DNA of 64,000 nt, taken from contig NZ_PNMA01000009.1 in the NCBI RefSeq assembly GCF_013823385.1, forward strand, positions 1 to 64,000. Reading direction: 5' to 3'. Position 1 is the first letter of the stretch; each line of letters opens with the position of its first letter. Source of the stretch: Hyphomonas sp. (lineage in GTDB: Bacteria; Pseudomonadota; Alphaproteobacteria; Caulobacterales; Hyphomonadaceae). Positions 28,247-37,157 of this stretch are shown one piece after another. The position numbers and the translations under genes are program-made. The notes beneath the pieces were generated by a model. The model did not search any database and had not been told where the DNA came from. It saw nothing but the letters and a program-made list of their open reading frames with translations.

Positions 28247-30391
28247 ATGAAACAAATGAGGTTGGCTGCGGCCGGCTTCCTGGTGATGGCCCAGCTCGGG
28301 CTCGCAGGATGTGCAAGCGGCGGCAACGCCGCGTCAACGCTCGCCGGGGAAGTTGAGCCGGCGCCCCAGCAGGCCGAGATCCTCTGGGACACCTATGGCG
28401 TCCCGCATATCTATGGTCCGGATGCGGACTCAGTCTTCTATGGCTATGGCTGGGCGCAGGTCGCCAGCCACGCCAACACGGTGCTGCGCCTCTATGGCGA
28501 GGCACGCGGCAAGGGCGCCGAATATTGGGGCGCAGAGTATGAAGAGACCGCCAGATGGCTGGTGATGAACGACGTGCCGGCCCGCGCCCAGAAATGGTAT
28601 GAGGCCTACTCGCCGGAGTTCCGTGTAAAGATCGATGCGTTCGCCGAGGGCATGAATGCCTATGCGGCCGCCCATCCCGAAGCGATTGATCCTGAGCTTG
28701 CGATTGTCCTGCCGGTCAGCGGCGTGGATGTGGTGGCCCATGCCCACCGGCTGATGAATTTCATCTATGTCGCCTCGCCCGGCCGTGTGGCGGGGGAGGG
28801 CGATCCGCCCGAGCTTTCCGAACAGGGCTCCAACACATGGGCCATCGCCGGTTCGAAGACGGCATCGGGCAACACGATGCTGCTGCAGAACCCGCACCTT
28901 CCCTGGGGCACAGGCTATTTCATCTATTACGAGGCTCACCTCACCGCCCCTGATTTCGAGATCTATGGCGCCACGCAGATCGGCCTGCCGGTGATCCGTT
29001 TTGCCTTCAACCAGCAGATGGGCATCTCCAACACCGTCAACGGAATGCTGGGCGCCACCACCTACAAACTCTCGCTGAAAGACAATGGCTATCTCTTCGA
29101 TGGCGAGGTGCTGCCCTTCGAGGTGCGCGAAACCGGCTACAAGGTGCGCCAGGAAGATGGCAGCCTGCTGGACGTGCCGGTTTCCGTGCGCTCCACCGTT
29201 CATGGCCCTGTGTTCGACAAGCCCGATGGCACGGCGGTTGCGCTACGGGTGGCCGGCCTCGACCGGGGCGGCATGCTGGAACAGTATTTCGACATGGTCA
29301 CCGCAGACAGCTACGCCGAATTCGATGCAGCGATGAGCCGCCTGCAGGTGCCGACCTTCAACATCTCCTATGCAGACCGGGACGGGCATATCGAATACAC
29401 CTTCAATGGCATCGCGCCCAAGCGGGCTTCGGGCGATCTTGCCTTCTGGCAAGGGCTCGTGCCGGGCGATACATCCGAATATCTCTGGACGGAGGTTCAC
29501 CCCTTCGAAGACCTTCCGCGCGTGACCGATCCGGCCACCGGCTTCATCCAGAATTCCAACGATCCGCCCTGGGAGGCGACCTATCCGGTCGCCTACAAGC
29601 CGGAAGACTTCCCGCCCTATCTTGCCCCGCGCACGCCGCTCTCCATGCGCGCTCAGGAATCCATCCGCATGATGGTGGAGGCTGAAAACCTCACGCTTGA
29701 AGAACTCGTCGAGTTGAAACTCTCCGCCAATGCGCTGATGGCAGACCGCGTGTTGCCGGACCTGCTGGCGGCGGCCGCCAATGATCCGGACCCGGATATG
29801 CAGGCGGCTGTTGCGCTTCTCTCGGAATGGGACCGGACCTTTTCCAGCGATAATCGCGCGGGCGTCCTCTTCGAGGAATGGGCCAAGCTCTTTACCGGCC
29901 CGCGCATGACGGGGCAGGCCGGCTTTGCCGTGCCCTGGTCTGCGGATGATCCCATCAACACGCCTTCCGGCCTGAAAGATCCGGCCGCCGCCACCGAACA
30001 GCTGCGCAAGGCAATTGCTTCGACCAAGGAGAAATATGGGCGGATCGATCCGGTCTATGGGGAGGTGTCGCGCTTCATCCTTGAGGATGTGGATGTGCCG
30101 GGCCATGGCGGCTTTGGTAACCTCGGCGCCTTCCATGTGATCACCTGGTCGGACCCGGACGCCGAAGGCGTGCGCACGCCCACACACGGGGAAACCTGGG
30201 TCGCGATGATCGAGTTTTCGACGCCCGTGAAGGCTTACGGCCTGATGAGCTATGGCAACTCCCGCCAACCCGGCACCGCCCATTACAGCGACCAGCTGGA
30301 GATGCTCTCGGAAGGAAAGTATCGCGAGCTCTGGCTGCAGCGCGATCAGGTAGAAGCCAATCTTTCCGAACGCACCCCGCTCAATCGATAA
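28247..30391 (+). CDS. Penicillin-acylase family lipoprotein (Ntn hydrolase)
   Basis: 714 residues from ATG 28247 with AGGG just upstream. Lipobox LAGC puts it on a membrane. The precursor has an alpha-subunit part ([28 protein letters not shown]) and the nucleophile Ser195 in [10 protein letters not shown], which would become the N-terminus of the beta subunit after self-cleavage. Asn residues of the oxyanion hole (NPHLPW) follow. The family cleaves amides of beta-lactams, acyl-homoserine lactones and acyl-peptides (PvdQ, QuiP, penicillin G acylase). Substrate not determinable. It lies 79 bases after the receptor stop. Confidence 0.9.
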   Translation: MKQMRLAAAGFLVMAQLGLAGCASGGNAASTLAGEVEPAPQQAEILWDTYGVPHIYGPDADSVFYGYGWAQVASHANTVLRLYGEARGKGAEYWGAEYEETARWLVMNDVPARAQKWYEAYSPEFRVKIDAFAEGMNAYAAAHPEAIDPELAIVLPVSGVDVVAHAHRLMNFIYVASPGRVAGEGDPPELSEQGSNTWAIAGSKTASGNTMLLQNPHLPWGTGYFIYYEAHLTAPDFEIYGATQIGLPVIRFAFNQQMGISNTVNGMLGATTYKLSLKDNGYLFDGEVLPFEVRETGYKVRQEDGSLLDVPVSVRSTVHGPVFDKPDGTAVALRVAGLDRGGMLEQYFDMVTADSYAEFDAAMSRLQVPTFNISYADRDGHIEYTFNGIAPKRASGDLAFWQGLVPGDTSEYLWTEVHPFEDLPRVTDPATGFIQNSNDPPWEATYPVAYKPEDFPPYLAPRTPLSMRAQESIRMMVEAENLTLEELVELKLSANALMADRVLPDLLAAAANDPDPDMQAAVALLSEWDRTFSSDNRAGVLFEEWAKLFTGPRMTGQAGFAVPWSADDPINTPSGLKDPAAATEQLRKAIASTKEKYGRIDPVYGEVSRFILEDVDVPGHGGFGNLGAFHVITWSDPDAEGVRTPTHGETWVAMIEFSTPVKAYGLMSYGNSRQPGTAHYSDQLEMLSEGKYRELWLQRDQVEANLSERTPLNR

Positions 30392-30412
30392 TCCGATAAC
30401 GGAACAGAGAAC

Positions 30413-31957
30413 ATGCAACATCGCCTGAAATACCTGCCCGTCCTGCTTCCGCTGCTGGCGGCTGCCTGCGCGGCCACGCCCGAAGCGCCACAGTTCGCCG
30501 AAGCCGGGGCTGCCACCCCGGCAGCTGAAGAGGCGGGGCCCCTGTTGCCCTTCGTTTCGGTTCAGCCGGAACTCTTCGGGGAAGCCGGATCCCTCTCCAA
30601 TGCCTGGGCCGATTTTGACGGTGACGGTCAGCTTGATCTTGCTGTTTCCGTCAAAGGCGGTGCAATCCGGCTCTACAGGCAGGAGAATGGCGTCTTCACC
30701 AGCGTTGGCGAAGCGCTTGGCCTGCCTGTGTCCGGTCCGGAATTCCGTGGGCTGAGCTGGGGCGATTTCAATGGCGATGGCTATCCCGACCTCATGGCCG
30801 GCGCGACCTCGCCACAGGAACTCAGCCGCGTTTTCCGCAACGAGGCCGGAAAGGGGTTCACCGATGTCGCGCCTGAGATCGGCCTGACGATCCCCGGCCG
30901 ATCGGCCCGCCAGACCAACTGGATCGACTATGACAATGATGGCGATCTGGATGTCTATTCGGCAAACCGCGCCGGTGGGAACAAGCTTTATCAGAATACA
31001 GACGGCCTCTTCACCGAAGTCTTCATGGGCGAAGGGCCGAGCGATGAGCGCCCCACGGTGGGTGCCTGCTGGTTTGACTACGATCAGGATGGCAGGATTG
31101 ACCTCTTCCTGACAAACCAGTCCGGCGCGGAAGATGCCGTCTGGCGCAATGAGGGTAAGGGCTTCACCGATGTTGCCGCCAGTATCGGCATCGAGACGTC
31201 CGGGCGTACACAGCAGGAAGGCGGCGTTGGCTGCGCTGTTGGCGACTTCGACAATGACGGCCTGCTCGACGTCTATTTCATCAATTACGGCCCCAACAAG
31301 CTCTATCGCAACACGGGCGATGGAAGGTTGGAGGATGTCACCGACACCTTCGGCCTGGCCGAGCCTGACCATGCCGTGGGCGGTGATTGGGGCGATTTCA
31401 ACAATGATGGATATCTCGATCTGTTCGTGGTCGGCTATGAGGGGCCCCCCGGCGAGCAGGTTCCGGTCAACTATCTCTATCTCAATGACGGCAAGGGCGG
31501 GTTTGCCAATATCCTGCCACTCGACCACCCCATGAATGCCGGCGATCATGGCGCGATCTGGGTGGATTATGATCTCGATGGCGCGCTCGACCTGTCGCTG
31601 ACCGATGGGTATGGCCCGGAGGGCGGGCATTTCGTGTTCCGCAATACGCTGGGCGGCAAGGCGGCCGGCCGGGCGCTGAATGTCATGGTGCTGAACAAAT
31701 CCGGCCTGGGTGTTGTACCGGGGGCTGAGGTTCGCCTCTATGACGCGAGCGGCAACATCCTTGCCACACGCCTGGTGCATACGGGCGGAGGCTACAATGC
31801 CCAGAGCGCCATACCGGTGCATTTCGGCCTGAAGGATCTCCGCCCGGTCACGGTCGAGGTAACCTTCCTGACGCCCGAAGGCCGCGTGACCCAGTCCATA
31901 CAGGGTGTGGACCCGGCCGAATGGGCCGGAAAGGCGTTTGTGGTTCAGCAACAATGA
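30413..31957 (+). CDS. FG-GAP/VCBS repeat lipoprotein with ASPIC/UnbV C-terminus
   Basis: 514 residues. Lipobox LAAAC near residue 20. At least six FG-GAP/VCBS calcium-binding repeats: WADFDGDGQLDLAV, WGDFNGDGYPDLMA, WIDYDNDGDLDVYS, WFDYDQDGRIDLFL, VGDFDNDGLLDVYF, WGDFNNDGYLDLFV. The C-terminus matches the ASPIC/UnbV domain (GAEVRLYDASGN, HTGGGYNAQSAIPVHFGL). Predicted as a surface beta-propeller. It follows the acylase by 22 bases and probably works with the receptor as a ligand-binding lipoprotein; the pairing is inferred from context. Confidence 0.88.
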   Translation: MQHRLKYLPVLLPLLAAACAATPEAPQFAEAGAATPAAEEAGPLLPFVSVQPELFGEAGSLSNAWADFDGDGQLDLAVSVKGGAIRLYRQENGVFTSVGEALGLPVSGPEFRGLSWGDFNGDGYPDLMAGATSPQELSRVFRNEAGKGFTDVAPEIGLTIPGRSARQTNWIDYDNDGDLDVYSANRAGGNKLYQNTDGLFTEVFMGEGPSDERPTVGACWFDYDQDGRIDLFLTNQSGAEDAVWRNEGKGFTDVAASIGIETSGRTQQEGGVGCAVGDFDNDGLLDVYFINYGPNKLYRNTGDGRLEDVTDTFGLAEPDHAVGGDWGDFNNDGYLDLFVVGYEGPPGEQVPVNYLYLNDGKGGFANILPLDHPMNAGDHGAIWVDYDLDGALDLSLTDGYGPEGGHFVFRNTLGGKAAGRALNVMVLNKSGLGVVPGAEVRLYDASGNILATRLVHTGGGYNAQSAIPVHFGLKDLRPVTVEVTFLTPEGRVTQSIQGVDPAEWAGKAFVVQQQ

Positions 31958-31969
31958 TAGACGAAGGCT

Positions 31970-31990
31970 GAGCCGGTTTCTGAACCGCTC
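31970..31990. terminator. Possible hairpin between convergent genes
   Basis: GAGC-c-GGTT pairs with AACC-GCTC around a 4-base loop, followed at once by GCGGGTTTT. It lies 12 bases after the FG-GAP gene stop, in the gap before the convergent desaturase gene. Confidence 0.35.
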
Positions 31991-32026
31991 GCGGGTTTTC
32001 ACGGCCGGGGAACTGGTGGCGCTGGG

Positions 32027-32965
32027 CTAGTCGCGCGCTGTTGGCAAGCCGGGCTGGCCGGCCTGGTCGGGATGGGCAGCGATATAGGCCTGTTTGAGCT
32101 CTGCGGAGCGGTTGTGGCGTCCCTCCGGGCTCCAGCCGGGCGCATTGACCGCGCGGCCCAGCCAGCGCCAGGGGCGCAGGCCATCGCGGGCGCAATCGGT
32201 CAGGAAGCCGCCGAGTTCGTGGAAGGCGATGGTGACGGGATTGTGCGTGGTCAGCTGTCTGACGATGCCATAGCTCGGCTTGTCATCCTCCCGCTCGGGC
32301 ACGAAGGTGCCGAACATCTTGTCCCAGATGATGAAGACGCCGGCATAGTTCGTATCCAGATAACGCGGATTGGTGGCGTGGTGGACGCGGTGGTGGGAGG
32401 GGGTGTTCATCACCGCCTCGAACCAGCGGGGCATCTTGCCGACCGCCTCTGTATGTATCCAGAACTGGTAGATGAGGTTCAGCCCGCCCGCGAGAGCGAG
32501 GACGTAGGGGTGGAAGCCGAGCCAGACCAGCGGCAGGCCGACGAGGATGAGCCCGGTGAACGGGCCGAACCAGGGCTGGCGCAGGGCGGTCGTCAGGTTG
32601 TAGTGGCGGGAGGAATGGTGCGTCACATGCTCCATCCAGAACCAGCGCATGCGGTGGGCGAAGCGGTGTTTCCAGTAATAGATGAAGTCATACGCCACGA
32701 AGCAGAGGGCAAAGCTCCACCAGGTGAGCGGGATGGTCATTATACGGAACGGCCAGGCGAGCATCATCATCCAGAGGGCGATGGTGGCCGTGAGGGTGTT
32801 GACCACGACATTGCCGAGCCCCATCGCCATGGAGGCGAGGGCGTCCTTCGTTTCATAGCGGCCCCTGGCGCGTCCGGTTTTGACCGCCCACCATTCCCAG
32901 GCCACCGAGGCCACGAAGACCGGGGCGGCAAGGGCGGTGACATCCGGGAAGGGCGTGAAGTCCAC
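32027..32965 (-). CDS. Sterol desaturase/fatty acid hydroxylase family membrane protein
   Basis: 312 residues. Several membrane helices (for example FALCFVAYDFIYYWKHRFAH) and the di-iron histidine motifs of the superfamily: HRFAHR (HxxxH), EHVTHHSSRHYN (HxxHH), and HHRVHHATN. All clusters are intact, so it should be an active oxygen-dependent hydroxylase or desaturase. Bacterial members act on sterols, carotenoids, sphingolipids or alkylglycerols; the substrate here is unknown. It follows the amidohydrolase by 13 bases on the same strand. Confidence 0.9.
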   Translation of the reverse strand: MDFTPFPDVTALAAPVFVASVAWEWWAVKTGRARGRYETKDALASMAMGLGNVVVNTLTATIALWMMMLAWPFRIMTIPLTWWSFALCFVAYDFIYYWKHRFAHRMRWFWMEHVTHHSSRHYNLTTALRQPWFGPFTGLILVGLPLVWLGFHPYVLALAGGLNLIYQFWIHTEAVGKMPRWFEAVMNTPSHHRVHHATNPRYLDTNYAGVFIIWDKMFGTFVPEREDDKPSYGIVRQLTTHNPVTIAFHELGGFLTDCARDGLRPWRWLGRAVNAPGWSPEGRHNRSAELKQAYIAAHPDQAGQPGLPTARD

Positions 32966-32978
32966 GGGGCGGTGATCC

Positions 32979-34283
32979 TTAGAAGGACGAAGCCTGAGGC
33001 ACGCCGCCCTGTTTGTAGACGACGCCGCCCTTCATCACGAAATCGACATTGGCGAGGCGTTGCATGTCGGCCAGCGGATCAGCGGTGACGGCCACGAAGT
33101 CTGCCTTGCAGCCAACGTCTCCGCAGCCGACTTCGCCGGACCTGCCGAGGGCTTCGGCGGCGAAGGAGGTGCCCGCGCGCAGGGCCTGCATCGGCGTCAT
33201 GCCGAAGGTGACCATGCGGGAGAACTGGTTGCCGTTGAGGCCGTGGGGATAGACCCCGGCATCCGACCCGAACACGACCTTGGCGCCGGCCTTGACGGCG
33301 GCGGAGAAGCTCGCCCGCTGGCGCGCCGAGATGGAGCGTTCCTTGGCGAGCGATTCTTCCAGGAGGCCATTCTTGGCGCCTTCGGAGAGGATGTATTCGG
33401 TGTTGTAGATGTCCATCGAGAGGTAGGTGCCATGCTCGACGGCGAGCTGGATGGTGGCCTCGTCCATGATCGAGCCATGCTCGACCGTGTCGACGCCGGC
33501 GAGGATCGCGTTGCGGATGCCGACCGTGCCGTGGGCGTGGCTGGCGACTTTCAGGCCGCGGGCGTGGGCCTCTTCGACGATGGCTTCGATCTCTTCGATG
33601 GTGCCCTGGGCGGCGCCGAGCGCCGTGCCCTTGGAGAGGACGCCGCCCGTGGAGCAGGTCTTGATCAGGTCGACACCATACTTGATGTTCTCGCGGACCT
33701 TGGCGCGCATTTCCCAGGGGCCGTTGGCGACGCCTTCGCCCTTCAGGCGGTATTCTGAGGGCAGGAGGTTCATATCCGAACAGTGGCCGCCGGTGATTCC
33801 GACTGGCGGGCCGGAGACGAGAAGGCGCGGGCCGGGCACTTCGCCCGCCTCGATGGCGTCGCGCAGGGCCACATCGCCATAGCTTTCGGCGCCGAGATTG
33901 CGGACCGTGGTGAAGCCGGCGAGCAGGGTCTTGCGGGCATTCTTGACGCCCTTGATGGCCATCCGCTCATCCGAAAGGCTCAGGGAGTAATACGGGCCGT
34001 CTTCCGCGTCGCTGGTGAGGTGGACGTGCATGTCGATGAAGCCGGGCATCAGATACGCCTGGCCGAGATCGACCGTTTTGGCGCCGCGCGGGGCTTTGAG
34101 GCTGGCCCTGGTGCCGCGCTGGGTGACGGCGCCGTTCTCGATCACGAAGGCGGCGTCGCGCACGGTCTCGCCGGAAACAGGGTCGATGAAATGGCCGGCG
34201 GTCAGGTAGACCGTTTCGGCGGCAGCGGGGCTGGCGGCAAGGGTGAGGGCTGCGGCAGCAGCAGCGAGGGCGCGAAGGATCAT
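32979..34283 (-). CDS. Secreted amidohydrolase (prolidase/imidazolonepropionase-like)
   Basis: 434 residues with a Sec signal peptide (LRALAAAAAALTLAASPAAA). Metal-ligand motifs of the amidohydrolase superfamily in order: DMHVHL, Lys in LIKTCSTGG (probable carboxylated bridge), VASHAHG, VDTVEHG and FGSDAGVYPHG. This set fits the Xaa-Pro/Xaa-Arg dipeptidase-like subgroup of periplasmic amidohydrolases more than cytosolic imidazolonepropionase. Exact substrate unknown. ATG 34283 is supported by the clean signal peptide. Confidence 0.88.
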   Translation of the reverse strand: MILRALAAAAAALTLAASPAAAETVYLTAGHFIDPVSGETVRDAAFVIENGAVTQRGTRASLKAPRGAKTVDLGQAYLMPGFIDMHVHLTSDAEDGPYYSLSLSDERMAIKGVKNARKTLLAGFTTVRNLGAESYGDVALRDAIEAGEVPGPRLLVSGPPVGITGGHCSDMNLLPSEYRLKGEGVANGPWEMRAKVRENIKYGVDLIKTCSTGGVLSKGTALGAAQGTIEEIEAIVEEAHARGLKVASHAHGTVGIRNAILAGVDTVEHGSIMDEATIQLAVEHGTYLSMDIYNTEYILSEGAKNGLLEESLAKERSISARQRASFSAAVKAGAKVVFGSDAGVYPHGLNGNQFSRMVTFGMTPMQALRAGTSFAAEALGRSGEVGCGDVGCKADFVAVTADPLADMQRLANVDFVMKGGVVYKQGGVPQASSF

Positions 34284-34431
34284 GGCCGGGCGATTCCTGT
34301 ATCTTTCGTCATGCGTCGTGTCTGTTGTGGGGCGCGGGGGGCGCTCGCGTCAAGCACCCCGGCACGCTTGACGGACGTTAGGGAAGGCGGGCCTTCTCGG
34401 GCGGGAAACACATCACTGGAGGAGACCGACG

Positions 34432-35340
34432 ATGGCCAGACCCAAGGAATTCAAGGAAATCATTCTCGACATCGAGGACGGCATCGCCACCCTCACCCTG
34501 CACCGCCCGGACAATATGAACGCCTTCACCGGCACCATGATGTACGAGATGATCGAGGCCTTCGACATTACCGACGCCAATGACGACGTGAAGGTGGTGA
34601 TCGTGACCGGGCATGGCGACCGGGCCTTCTGCGCCGGGGCCGACCTTTCGGCGGGCGCCAAGACGTTCGACTATGACGCCCGCGCGGGCGACGGCGAGAA
34701 GGGCCGGACCGAATCGGTGGACATCCAGCGTGATGGCGGCGGGCGCGTGACCCTGCGCATCTTCCAGAGCCTGAAGCCTGTGATCGGCGCGATCAATGGC
34801 GCGGCGGTGGGCATTGGCGTGACGATGCAGCTGCCGATGGATATCCGCATTGCGTCTGACAAGGCGCGGTTTGGCTTTGTGTTCAACCGCCGGGGCATCA
34901 ACCCGGAGGCCGCTTCCAGCTGGTTCCTGCCGCGCCTTGTGGGCATCCAGCAGGCGCTGGAATGGTGCTATACCGGCCGCGTGTTCCCGGCCGATGAAGC
35001 GCTGAAGGGCGGGCTGGTTTCCCGTGTTGTTCCGCATGCGGAGCTGATGAATGAAGCGCGCGCGCTGGCCAGGGAGATTGCCGAGAATACCGCGCCGGTT
35101 TCCAACGCCCTGACGCGGCAGATGATGTGGCGGATGCTGGGCGCGAGCCATCCGATGGAGGCCCATATCGTGGATTCGGCCGCCATCTATACCCGCGGCA
35201 AGACGCCGGACGCGAAAGAGGGCGTGATGAGCTTCCTGGAGAAGCGCACGCCGACCTATCCGGTGAAGGTTTCCGACGGGATGCCGGGCTTCTTCCCCTG
35301 GTGGGACGAGCCGGAATTTGAATGGATCGGCAACAAGTGA
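34432..35340 (+). CDS. Enoyl-CoA hydratase/isomerase (crotonase) family protein
   Basis: 302 residues. Oxyanion-hole segments AFCAGADLS and GAAVGIG are present, with a Glu in GINPEAASSW at the position of a catalytic acid. The insert after the first motif (about 25 residues) and the roughly 50-residue C-terminal extension ending FPWWDEPEFEWI are longer than in plain fatty-acid hydratases. It could act in beta-oxidation or on another acyl-CoA. GGAGG lies ten bases before the ATG. Confidence 0.9.
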   Translation: MARPKEFKEIILDIEDGIATLTLHRPDNMNAFTGTMMYEMIEAFDITDANDDVKVVIVTGHGDRAFCAGADLSAGAKTFDYDARAGDGEKGRTESVDIQRDGGGRVTLRIFQSLKPVIGAINGAAVGIGVTMQLPMDIRIASDKARFGFVFNRRGINPEAASSWFLPRLVGIQQALEWCYTGRVFPADEALKGGLVSRVVPHAELMNEARALAREIAENTAPVSNALTRQMMWRMLGASHPMEAHIVDSAAIYTRGKTPDAKEGVMSFLEKRTPTYPVKVSDGMPGFFPWWDEPEFEWIGNK

Positions 35341-35367
35341 TGCTGGCCGGCGAGGGGCGATAAGACC

Positions 35368-35853
35368 ATGCAGACACTATTGCCCCTTGCCGCCGAGGTT
35401 GGCGACATTCTGAAGGCGCGGCGGGAGACTGTCGCGATTTCGGAATCCTCCGCTGGCGGACTGATCTCCGCCGCCCTGCTGGCCGCGCCGGGCGCTTCGC
35501 GCTATTACCGGGGCGGCGGGGTGATCTATACGCCGCAGGCCTTTCGCGGCCTTCTGGGGCTGACCCGGGAAGACCTGGGCGACAAACGCTCGTCCACCGA
35601 GCCTTATGCCAGGATGCTGGCCGGGCGCATCCGGGAATTGCTGGAGGCCGATTGGGGGCTGTGCGAGACGGGCGCTTCGGGGCCCACGGGCAATATGTAT
35701 GGCGACGATGCGGGGCATACCTGCGTGGCGCTGGCGGGGCCGGGCGGCGTGATCGTGTCGCGCACGCTGGAGACGGGGATATCTGACCGGGAAGCGAACA
35801 TGCGCCTGTTTGCGGCCGAGGCGCTGGACCTGCTGAAGGGCGGGCTCGGCTGA
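35368..35853 (+). CDS. CinA C-terminal family nicotinamide-nucleotide amidohydrolase (PncC-like)
   Basis: 161 residues, a free-standing CinA C-terminal domain without the N-terminal MoaB-like part. Motifs SESSAGGLIS (catalytic Ser), GGGVIYT and GASGPTG are conserved. The family deamidates NMN to NaMN in NAD salvage. It follows the crotonase by 27 bases on the same strand, probably by chance. Confidence 0.85.
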   Translation: MQTLLPLAAEVGDILKARRETVAISESSAGGLISAALLAAPGASRYYRGGGVIYTPQAFRGLLGLTREDLGDKRSSTEPYARMLAGRIRELLEADWGLCETGASGPTGNMYGDDAGHTCVALAGPGGVIVSRTLETGISDREANMRLFAAEALDLLKGGLG

Positions 35854-36180
35854 GGCTGGCGGCGGCGGGCTGCTATTCAGTCAAACACACGCCTCTTTCT
35901 CTTTCGTCTTCCCGGGATTTGCGAAAGCAAATGCCCGGGATCCAGCGCAAGCGAGAAGGTCTGGGTCCCGGTCTTCGCCTGCGGCGAAACCGGGATGACG
36001 CCACATGTGATGTGCGCATGCGGAGCGTTCAGGAGATGGGCCCTCAGATGGCCTACGGCCATCGAGGGTGACGATGGAGGGGAGAGGGCGGGATATGCCT
36101 GCGCGATCTGACTTGCGCACAAACGCCTTTATCCTCCCTCGCTGGGCGGGGGAGGTGATCGGCTGGCGAGGCGGGGATGT
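35854..36180. repeat. Intergenic dispersed-repeat cluster with hairpins
   Basis: No gene seen. A long hairpin at 35910-35940 (TCCCGGGATTTGC, loop GAAA, GCAAATGCCCGGGA), followed by a CCGGGATGACG-type tail, a GATGGCC/GGCCATC stem near 36050, and a CTGGGCGGGGGAGG piece near 36140. These look like eroded dispersed palindromic repeats and may also serve as terminator between convergent genes. Confidence 0.5.
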
Positions 36181-36885
36181 TCAGGATGTGTTGGGGAGCG
36201 CCCTGGCGCGGGCGGCCTGGGTCAGTTCCTTCAGGAGGCTGATGGTATTTTCGCCCAGGGATCTGCTGACGCCGGGGATCTTGACGGGGGCCAGTGCCCT
36301 GGCGGCATCGGCGGCAGAGCGCGCGCGGCGGCGGAGCCAGCGGCGGGCATAGGGGGCCGGATCGTCATAGGCAGCGCGCAGCGCCTGGAAGCGGCGGTGA
36401 AAGGCAGCGGCAGGATCCTGCGGCGCGGGCGGCGGCCGGGCCGGCGCCGTGCGGGCGCGCAGGACAGACTCGGTGAGCAGCGTGATGCGGGGCATCAGGT
36501 CTTCTGAAAGATAATCCGTCTTGCGGTAGTGTGTGGGGCGCGGCTGAGGCTCGCTCATGCGGAAGAGGGGCGCGCGGGGGGCGGCCGGTTTGCCCTTGGC
36601 CGCTGCTGCAGGCTGGCGGGCAGCTTTGGAAGGGGCCCGGGCAGGCGCCGGGGGCGGCAGCTTGGTGGCGATCAGGAGGATGGCGCGGCGCAGGGCGGCT
36701 TCGGCAGGCAGCAGCGCGCGGCGCATCAGATAGCCGGCAGCCCGCGCATCGAGCGGAGTATCGCCCAGCCGCTCCAGCGCAGTGTCGATAAAGCCGATCA
36801 GACCAAGAATGAAATACCGCGCCCTTCCCAGAAGGTCGTTCAGGATGTCGAGGTCATCCGCAGGCTGAAAGGGCGTGTCATCCAT
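36181..36885 (-). CDS. Hypothetical protein
   Basis: 234 residues. N-terminal helical part (ILNDLLGRARYFILGLIGFI), an Ala/Pro/Lys-rich linker (about 78-110), then a C-terminal helical part with YARRWLRRRARSAADA. The strongly biased, GC-rich codon usage fits its neighbours. No signal peptide, no known domain. The basic C-terminus could bind nucleic acid or membrane; not testable here. Confidence 0.6.
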   Translation of the reverse strand: MDDTPFQPADDLDILNDLLGRARYFILGLIGFIDTALERLGDTPLDARAAGYLMRRALLPAEAALRRAILLIATKLPPPAPARAPSKAARQPAAAAKGKPAAPRAPLFRMSEPQPRPTHYRKTDYLSEDLMPRITLLTESVLRARTAPARPPPAPQDPAAAFHRRFQALRAAYDDPAPYARRWLRRRARSAADAARALAPVKIPGVSRSLGENTISLLKELTQAARARALPNTS

Positions 36886-37003
36886 GCCGGGAAGAATAGC
36901 ATGGCCGCAGAGGGGGTGGACAAGTTGGCCGGAATTTCTTTCAAGGGGTTGAAAGAGTTGAGGTTTTTGTCGGGATTTTGGGGGATAAGAGGGCGCGCCG
37001 CTT

Positions 37004-37063
37004 CATCCTTCGGCTTCGCTCATCCTTCGGCTTCGCTCATCCTTCGGCTTCGCTCAGGATGAG
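37004..37063. repeat. Three perfect 17-bp tandem repeats plus palindrome
   Basis: CATCCTTCGGCTTCGCT occurs three times head to tail (37004, 37021, 37038). The last copy continues into CAGGATGAG, which pairs with CTCATCCT to form a hairpin. The unit looks like one arm and loop of a dispersed palindrome amplified in tandem. Confidence 0.75.
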
Positions 37064-37084
37064 TATTGTGGGGGGCCTGGCGAG

Positions 37085-37104
37085 ATCCCCGCCTTCGCGG
37101 GGAT
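37085..37104. repeat. Perfect short palindromic repeat
   Basis: ATCCCCGC-CTTC-GCGGGGAT is an 8-bp perfect stem with a 4-base loop. Sequences of this kind are dispersed in many alphaproteobacterial genomes. It lies about 50 bases beyond the dnaB stop and could help end transcription. Confidence 0.55.
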
Positions 37105-37157
37105 GAGCGGGAAGGGGGAGGGGATGAGCGGAAAGGGGGGGAGGGGGAGCTTGGCCG

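Noticed and set aside
29243-32002. 919-residue minus-strand ORF across the acylase and FG-GAP genes
   Set aside because: Same codon-bias shadow; both plus-strand genes carry clear motifs.
35877-36122. Two overlapping minus-strand ORFs of about 80 residues
   Set aside because: They translate palindromic repeat DNA and have no homology-like features.
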